From Zygnema cylindricum (Eukaryota; Streptophyta; Zygnematophyceae; Zygnematales; Zygnemataceae), in contig JBBHKE010001579.1 of assembly GCA_037447655.1 (NCBI GenBank), positions 1 through 25,242 of the forward strand: a stretch of DNA of 25,242 nt. The letters run 5' to 3'. Each line of letters opens with the position of its first letter. Position 1 is the stretch's first letter. The notes beneath the pieces were generated by a model. It did no database searches and was not told the origin of the DNA. It was given only the letters and a program-made list of their open reading frames with translations. Position numbers and translations under genes: made by a program. Below, in pieces: positions 1 through 9,500 of this stretch.

Positions 1-461
1 ATAAAACAACTATTATTACAATTGATATTTATAATTTTGAAGATATCAATAATTATTTAAAAATAATAACAATAAATAAATGATGATAGCAATATGTAAA
101 ATTAATAGGAATAATCGGTAATAATAAATGATAATTATTAGAATTCCACACAATCCAGAATTTGCATGTCTTGAAGGGCAATCTCTTGCCAATTCAACAG
201 TAATAATAACAACCAATAATTATTATAAGTAAAAGCAACCGATAATAAATTATTAATAATACCGATGATAAACATATAACACTATAAATAAATCATAACA
301 TTTTAAATGAAAATATGAAATAATGCTAATCAATAATCAGTCATGAATATTTATTAAACATGAAAAATGGTTGGTAATAAAAATTCATTGATAAAAATAA
401 TGAGCCAATTCGAATATCAACTTTTTGCGAGGTTTGGGGGTGGGGATGCGAGGTGTCACAG
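1..461 (+). other. AT-rich intron upstream of the first visible LRR exon
   Basis: Very AT-rich sequence built from short words such as aataataa and gataat, closely resembling the later introns of the LRR array (for example around 1560-1860). It ends in the same G-rich block plus acceptor AG (460-461) seen before the other LRR exons. I therefore read it as intron, with the gene continuing upstream of the window. One less AT-rich island at about 141-200 stands out but matches no LRR, and I cannot assign it. Confidence 0.6.
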
Positions 462-533
462 AAATTTCTATAACAACACGTTGAGTGGAAACATTCCATC
501 GTCCATCGGTCAAATGACATCCCTGCGATACTT
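462..533 (+). CDS. LRR exon 1 (72 nt)
   Basis: Acceptor AG at 460-461, donor GTAAGA at 534. The exon begins with the last base of a Leu codon and ends with the first two bases of the next (phase 2 at both ends), so repeats can be added without breaking frame. It encodes NFYNNTLSGNIPSSIGQMTS then LRY, the plant-specific LxxNxLSGxIPxxIGxLxxL consensus. Confidence 0.85.
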
Positions 534-3500
534 GTAAGAATTTTATGAGAAAATACAACACACTAGGGTACATCACCTACCAAATAGATAATTAAATAAA
601 CTAATAAGAAAAAAATATTCGCACATAAATAAAAACATATGGGCGGAGGGCGGGGGTTTGAAGTAATGAAATGGGGGATTGAGGTAATGAAATTTCCGTT
701 TGAACAAGTTTTGTTTTTTCAATATAATTGCATTATAATGGATGTTAACTGTTTTGTTATGATAACTTATGTATGCGCCAAAATTAATAATCAGTAACAA
801 TAATTGATAGTAATAATAACTTTTTGTTAATAACTAGTTTTTATTAATAAATTATTGTCATGAATATAAATAAGCAATGTAAGCTGCCAAAAATTATGTA
901 ATTAATATTGACGATGAATATTTAATAGGAAAAATTAACGAAAACGATTGAAAATAAAAGTAAATGTTAATATTAATCAATAATTAACGATACACGATTG
1001 AAACGTAGTAATTGACAAATCACAAATAATAAAAAAATATGAAATAATAAATTACAATTCATTATTCGCCGTTTAGCAAATAAAGATTAATTAAATAATC
1101 TTACAAAATGTATAGTATAATATAACAGTATTCAACACGTTTGACTAAAAGGGGTTTGAGAGGTTTGTGGGTGGGGATGCGAGGTGTCATAGATATTTAT
1201 CTCAAAACAAGTTGAGTGGAAGCATTCCATCGTCCATCGGTCAAATGACATCCCTCGATACCTTGTGAGAAATTAATGAGAAATACACATGTTCCGAATT
1301 TGAAAAGTCTAACGAAATACTATAAGACACATTTTGCAATAAATCGTAATAGAAAAAAACAAAACCGCTCCCTTAAACAATATTATTTAATATGAATTGT
1401 GGGTGGCCGGGTGAGGACGGAAAAAAAAATTAGTTATGATCATTTCGTTTTAATATTAAAAATAAATTAAGAAAAAACAACATATATTGCGATTAATTGA
1501 ATTGATACTGACAAATGATTTAAAATAATCAGTTTTATTAATATTTAACTATAAATAAGAACAAATGATGATGGTAATTTTTAGAATCAATAAAATCAAT
1601 CAGTAATAACCGATCATAATACTTAGTAATTTATGAACATAAATAAATAAAATAAACTGATTATAAAATACTAATGATAATTGATGATAAATATTTATTA
1701 GTAAAAACAGATTTTAACAATTGAAATTAATAGTAACTAGTGATGCTAATTAATAATTCAACAATGATATTTACTAATCATAAAACATAGATGATAGTAA
1801 AAATTCATCAGTAACAATGCTAACGAGTAACAACCTTAACAATTATAATAATTTATAATAAGCCAGTTTGAGTACAAGGAGTTTACAGGATTACGGATGG
1901 GGATGCGGGTTATTACAGATATTTGTGGAGCAACCAGTTGAGTGGAAGCATTCCATCGTCCATCGTTCAACTGACATCCCTTGATACCTTGTAAGAAATA
2001 TAAGAGAACACATTTTACAAATTGTTAACACACCGCGAAACATTGTACGGCAAATTTTGTAGTGCATAATAAAAATAAAAAAAACAGAAATGCTCTATTA
2101 AGAATTATTTTCTATCCCTTGGGGTAGGGTTGTGGAGGGGGGTTAGATAACAGTCAAGTAAAACCTGGTTATGATCATAAAAGTGTTATATATTTTAAAA
2201 TTGATTAATGTCAAACAACTGTTATTACAATTAAATTTGATTAATTTTGAAAATGTGTAATTGTTGTTATTAATGAGTGTTGTTGATTTTAATAAATATC
2301 AACATTAATCTACTTACCATTATTTTCAATAGCCATTAATCAGTTATTATCACGGCGGGATCCAATTTTGTTGCACCAGGAGCAAAAAATAAATAAAGAA
2401 AATATTACTTTTGAAACGAGTAAGTGTAATGTTGATTAACTAAAAAGACATAAAATAATTGTTTTCTAAGATTTTTCGATAATAATAAAATAGCATTGAA
2501 AAAAACATAATATTAGAACTAATTATATTTATAATAAAACGATAAAAATACTTAATACTATCAGTATAAAAAAATAGGCCATTCTCATTTCCGCATTTGT
2601 AATTTTTTGGTGGAAAATCAATTTGGTCAAAAAACTTTGATTGATCACTTTTACCAAAAAAACGATAACTTTAACCTTTTTAAGGCTGATAAAGAATTGG
2701 AGAAATTATTGTCTTACTAACAACTTAAAATCAATGGGGGAAACACATTTACACCAATAAGCACAATGCTGGATAAAATTTACAAGTACATAGTGCATAA
2801 ATCATATCTTACATTTATTGGCGTCAACTTGCAACTGGTGTTTGAGTGTAAAGTACCTACGAGGTTTGGGGGTGAGGATGTCACAGGGACCTATCTGACA
2901 ACCAGTTGAGTGGAAGCATTCCATCGTCCATCGGTCAACTGACAATCCTTCGATACTTGTAAGAAGAATAAGATAAACTTACACGGAAAATCCATCGAAA
3001 TCTTGTAGGGATCACCTACCAGATAGATAAATAAATAAATTAACAATAAATAAATACATGTTCATAAATAAATAAATAAACAAAAATGATGTTTTGAACA
3101 ATTATGATCTTCGTATGTCGGTGGAATAAAATGTGGGCAAGGGGAAAGAGGACTTAAACGGAAAATCCATCAAAATCTTGTAGGGATCACCTACCAGATA
3201 GATAAATAAATAAATTAACAATAAATAAATATATGTTCATAAATAAATAAATAAACAAAAATGATGTTTTGAACAATTATGATCTTCGTATGTGGGTGGA
3301 ATAAAATGTGGGCAAGGGGAAAGAGGGGAGATTGAAGTAGTGAAACTTAAGTTAGAACAAGGTTATGTTTAATAATATATTGCATTATAATGGATGTAAT
3401 TTGTTTCGTTATTGATATTTTATATATTATCCAAATAATAAATTGTAATTGCTAATATTGATGACTATTATTGTTAATGATCAGTATTAGCATTAGTTTA

Positions 3501-6500
3501 TTTATTTATTTTTTTGATATCAATAATTGCTTGTTACTTTTAAATTGGGCTTCAATTTTGTCTTACCAATAGTATAAAAATAATTCAAAAAATCATAGTT
3601 GCGATATGAGCAAATGAAATGTTGAATAACTAAAAAAAACATAAAAAAAAACTGCTTTTTATGATTTTTAAATCATAAAAAATCAGTTAAAAAAAACCAG
3701 CTTATAATACAACTTATTACAGTTAATGTTGATAAATTATAATATATTTAATACGATCAGTATGAATAATTAGGCGAATTCCTTGTAGTTCACTGGTGGA
3801 AAGTCAATCTAGTAAAAAAACAAAAAATTGATTAATTTACTTTGAGCAAAAAAATGATAATTAATATTCCATTAAGGTTGGGAAATATAAGTAGTTGTTG
3901 TATTAGTTCCAACTGAAAATCAATGAAAAAAATACGTCTTTTTACACACACAAGCGCCATGTTGGATAGAATAAACAATAATGTTTTGCAAAAAAATCAT
4001 ACTTTACATTTGTTTATTGTGAACTTGCAACGCATATTAAGTATGAAGTACCTAAGAGTTATGGGGGGTGAGGATGTCACAGAGTTTTACATGGCAACCA
4101 GTTGATTGGAAGCATTCCGTCGTCCATCGGTAAACTGAGATTTCTCTCCACATTGTAAGAAGGATTCCGTTTGAATAGATGCCTTTTTTTAATATTTAAA
4201 ACGTAAATGTTAAATGAGTAAAGTTTCCATTAAAGGAGAGGGAAAAAAGGTGGGGACTTGTGTGCGGGCCGATAGGTTTTTAAGCAATTGAAAAATTAAT
4301 TATGAACAATTAAGGGATTTCAATTTTAATAATGAATGGTGCATGTTTACCTTTTTGTTCATTACTGTAGCACCAACTCCATCGGACCCAAATCACGTTC
4401 AATATTGTTATCTAGCAGTCTGGGATAAAACATTTCTTAAGTGGATTTAACAGGATCCAAACTTGTGCCCAAGTAATAAACTTAGAAATGGCCAGGGAAC
4501 CAATCTTCACATTGAATTCCGCAACAGAGGTATATAAGTTTGTTTATTGTAAGAAAATTTACGAAAATTTAAGCTATTGGGCTTCCATGTCATTGTAACC
4601 TAAGCAAACTAATGTATGCTCCATGTTCATTTCTACTCCTTGAGTCCTCTCGCCACGACTTATCCCAGAATTTCTTTTAACACCCGCATTCCTCTTACCA
4701 TCACTTGTTCCCCACTCGCCCTCTCCCTATCAAATCTTGAACAAATGAATACCCCACTTAGTAGTTGAACGAAAAAACAGTTTGTAAACAAAAAAAGTTA
4801 TGTAAGGTTCTCATCTAGTGGTGATACACATGCTAAACAATTAAAAAAATGTTTTCCACCTAAGTAAAATTTGAAAACGAGAAAACATGAGATATAACAG
4901 TAATTATAATGAATTTTATAAAAAAAAAAAGTATTGGAACTGTGTGGAAGTTATTAAAACAACTGTATTATTTTCTACTTCTCAAAGATGGTGCTACAAG
5001 AAAATTCAGAGTAGGCTAGGAATGTGTTATTCTTTTCTTTCATAACATACTCCATATCAGTTCCAAAATTTCACAACAAGGATTTTTTGTCAAATGTTGT
5101 GCTCGTGAATTTGATGATTTTCTCGTATGCTCGTGCGCAGGTTATTGAAAGACAACCTTTTGAGTGGCTTGATTTCGTTCCCGTTAGATTCTTGGGAATC
5201 TATGCCTGAATTTGACTTTGGAAACAACTTTCTTTCCGGTTCTGCAATAGTGTATAAAAAGACCCCAAATGTTTGCAACGCGACTATTGGGAACTGCTTC
5301 AATGTCGATGATCCTTTGCTGAAAAATTGTTCTTCAAAGGGGCAAAGGAACAAATTTCTGTGTTGGCAGTTCTGTAATGCTTCTCAACCGATGGGTTCGT
5401 GTGGCGGCCACGGCATCTGTCCTGGACTGAATAAGTCTTGCATATGCGATGCTGAGTATTCCACGGATATAAGTTTCAACAACACATGCACTTTCAGTAA
5501 GTCTCTTCACTGTCGACAATATCCATGCTAATTAACATGGTGCTTTTGCTTATGTGTCCCTTCGCACACACAACTTGAAAAAATTTCGCAACAAATGTAA
5601 CAGGATGTTTTGGGTATTGTTAATTTTTTCAACATGAAGTTACTAATCAATATGGAGTTTGTATTTAATAACGTCATAATTTCCAAGATTATGGCAACGT
5701 ATGTGTAGATGAACCAGAAAAAATTATTCTATGTGTTATAATAGCTTCCTTGCCACAACAAGCCTCTCAAAGGAATCACAACAGCTAGTGATTTGAAACT
5801 CAACTTGCATGGGGCCAAGGTAACATATGGCTCAAAAGTGCCTTTTTCTTTCGATTGCTTGAGTTAGTGATAGAATTTCATCGAGTTGCGTTGCTTCAAC
5901 CATGAATAATTGCTTTGCTGAAATTGTGTGATGTCCCAAATTTATGCGAAAGTTTATTTATTTTTATTGTTTGTGTTTTTCAATCTGTGTAGCCATCATC
6001 TTTAGTTACCTACGATTAATGTTTAAGCGTTCTTCATGATCACAGTGTCATGCCTCAAATTCCTTATAAGTTAGTGGCTCATCGTAACCACAAATAAATT
6101 TGGAGGTATTGTAGAAACAACGAGGTGTACATATGCTTTGTGCATGAATTAAACTTCGATTCTATTTCTTCTGTGTAGAACCACGCGGTTTGGGATTATT
6201 AACACCGCCTCAAACATTGTCCAACAAAACAAATCAATTTTTCCGTTACGCAAGTTCTGGATATTTGTACTCTAAGGATAAGAAACCAACATGGCTGGTG
6301 GCGACCTCATGGAATTGGACTGCTCAACTACCTAGCAGCAAAGTCAAGGATCAATCTAGCTGCAGTAAATACCCAAAACTCCGCGAATTTAATTTACTTT
6401 GAAGGAAAAATGTGAAATTCATCTCTTCTGGTTTTTCTCTGCAAATGACCTTCCATTCATCAGCTTTACGGCCATTAGCACAATATTGTAGCAAAACTAC

Positions 6501-9500
6501 ACAATGCTAATAGTTGACAATACGGAATGGTTTATGTCTTTTGTAACTTTTTTTTACGATGTGTAGATACATGCAGGATCGTTTCTGCTCTCACTGCCAT
6601 TGAATATGCATATTACATTGCAAACGCGGGAACACAACCTCTCCCTGACTTTCCAGCTGGGCAAATGCTTAATTGCTCTAAAATTAATTGCGCTAGAGGA
6701 GGTTGGCCGAACGAAGCATTTGATTACGCAGCAAACACAGGTCTTTTAACATCAAAAAGTTTCACGGACGAAAGTACCTGCAAATTGGTCAATGTAAGTC
6801 AATGTTTATGCCTTCTAATATCCCCATTTCTGTTTTTTCTTCTGTCTCTTTCAAGTTTTAGGGTTTCCTTGTATGTATTTCTCATCCGCTTTCCTTTTTT
6901 TCCTTCATGCTTAAATGAGATATCATGCGATGACATAAATTATGACAATGCTTCCAAATATCTTCCACGTACTCCGTGTCTACACTTTTTTTTCTTTATT
7001 GCTCTTTATGATCTTTCGCAATCCTGGTTCTCCCTATCTTCTCACTTTTTTTCACCGTTTAATTTATGTATCCTGTGATTACTTTTTTAGATTATTCACG
7101 TACTTTTAAAGCATTATATTCATGTTCTAACTTTTTCAACCCTTACATTGTTTACCCAGTGATTGCTTTTTGAAAATTCTTCACATCCAATTACAACATA
7201 ACATTCGTGGTCTGATGATTTTGCAGAAATTAAACGGAATACAAATTTTATCATATGATAGAATTCAAATGGATGGCTGGAGTGGCCTCTTATTGGCACT
7301 TCAACAGCAGCCATCGGTGGTGGCTATTGAGGCCAGCTCTTACGCTTTCATCAATTACAACCCTGAATTAGTGAGCAATTGTACCAAGTTTAAAGTTTTT
7401 TACAATCTACGTTTTGGGAAAATTCTAATGATGGGAAACCAACTTGAAATCCTTGTTGCAAAATATTTTAACTGCAGTTAGAGTTATTGGGCTATCCTCA
7501 AATGTTCAATGTGTTTAATTTCATAGGATCGTTGTGCGCTTTTTAGAACTGGTAAAAACTGATTTCACATGGTACACGATCATTTGTTGTAACACGCACG
7601 TGTTTGGGATTGGTGCAGGGTGTCTTTGATGACGAGACTTGCTTCTCAAACGGGGTGGACCATGCGGTGTTAGTCGTTGGTTACGATTTGACAGCCGAGA
7701 CGCCATATTGGCTCATTCAAAATTCATGGGGAACCAGCTGGGGTGATAAAGGGTACATCCGTCTTAAAATATCAAGCGGTTATGGGATATGCGGAATCAA
7801 TACTCAACCAGCTATCATACCAATAATGAAGCCCAAACGTAAGTTCGGTAAAAGACGTATATTCTGCTCAAATTTTGTTTGACTCAGAGAGGATACGTAG
7901 GAGGAGCTGGTTGTTGTCATAGATGCTAGTCTGTGAATTGAATGAACTATCGTAGTATGTGATTGATTTTTTTGCATATACCATGAGTGGGTGAAGTCAA
8001 CGTGTTGATCTGTACGTTTTTGTTTTTTTTTCCCTTCTGGGATATTTCAGCTGGTGATCTTTGCAACGTCAAAAATTTTGCACAAATACAACAGAATGCT
8101 ACTATTGGTCCTGGAAGCATGAACCCATGTGGCAATGGTTTATGTACTTCAAACAACAAAACATATACCTGTAAATGTATGGATCAATTTGTAGCCGTCA
8201 ACAATACGGATGGAACCCAAACTTGCGCTCCAGGTGAGAAACAATTTGTATTCCTTAGAATTTGTTTTCAAGCATGTTGAATATCTTGGATTTGTAACTA
8301 GAAAGAAATATTTTTACACTCTAAAACTTTTTTCAATGGGCAAGACTGATTAAAATCCAGAGTATAGAATTTGTACGCACATTGGTGTATATGTCCAGTT
8401 TTAAAAACATCTATTAAAATGTTTGAAATTTTGCATATATATTGGTGGATTTGAAAACGCATGTCCTTTATTTTAGTTTCTTTGGTTTTACAGTACTGCA
8501 GAGTGTTATTTAGAAATGATTGCACTGTTTATATTGGAACTTAATCGAAAGGTCGCGTTAACTCACGAATAGTCCTCTATATTTCATGTAGGTATTTTGC
8601 TAGATCGATCACCCTTTCGTTGTTTGGCCGCGTGGACATTTGGATTGTTGACACCGTTTTTTTTTGTTCAAGTTGCCGCTTTAAACATGTATAATACATA
8701 TATATATAAATAATTTTTGTAATTGCAGGATCTTAAATAGACCCTCAAAAATGGCACAGTCAATTAAAACTGGTGAACGTTTAGAATTCGATTGCATTAG
8801 TCAAAGAAACATTTCAATTCCCAATTTTATTGCAAATTCTAATCGGATGTTGTGACTATGGTTCTGAATTTATATGTTTATTTAAGAATTTAAAAGTGGA
8901 CGACTGCTATCCAATAGAAGTTTATATGGCCTATAACGACACTTGAAATCGGAATATTCAAGCATATGTATTAAAAAATATACGTTTACTGGTGAATATC
9001 AACATGTGCTAAATCTTTTAGTGAGTAAATTTTTTGTAGCATGTTCCAGATGACATCCACACTTTTAGTACTGTGATGGTTCAGGTTTGAACAAAACTTA
9101 CTATTTGTGGATTTCACTGTGAAAATTCGCGTTCCCTGAATCTAAAGGGGGGAATTTAACCTTCGCGTTTTTTATTTCAAAAAATTGAAGTCTGCTTATT
9201 TTTGGTGTAAAACATCGGAAATGTATTTCGAGGCTTGCCGAACAGTTTTCGCTACTAACTCATCTTTTGCCTCTAATGAACCACGTGACTATAATCGAAG
9301 CTAAAATGTATCTTTTCAAGCAATAAGGGAATATTCTATTTGTTTTCTGCAAAATAAAACGTTTAGGTAGCCTTAAAGGAAATGTGTCTGTAGATCTCTT
9401 AGGTAAGACCTTTCAAGTTTAGTATCAAAATAGAAAAGTGCCTGATTAGAGTGAGACGTGTATTTCGTAATCAAGTTGTGTTTGTGGATACAAGTTTAGC

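Noticed and set aside
5090-5519. Minus-strand ORFs over the EGF-containing exon
   Set aside because: Shadows of the plus-strand exon, which has splice sites in phase and recognisable Cys spacing.
6575-6576. Alternative acceptor in ATGCAG for the catalytic-Cys exon
   Set aside because: Use of this AG puts the following papain-like sequence out of frame; the AG at 6565-6566 keeps it in frame.
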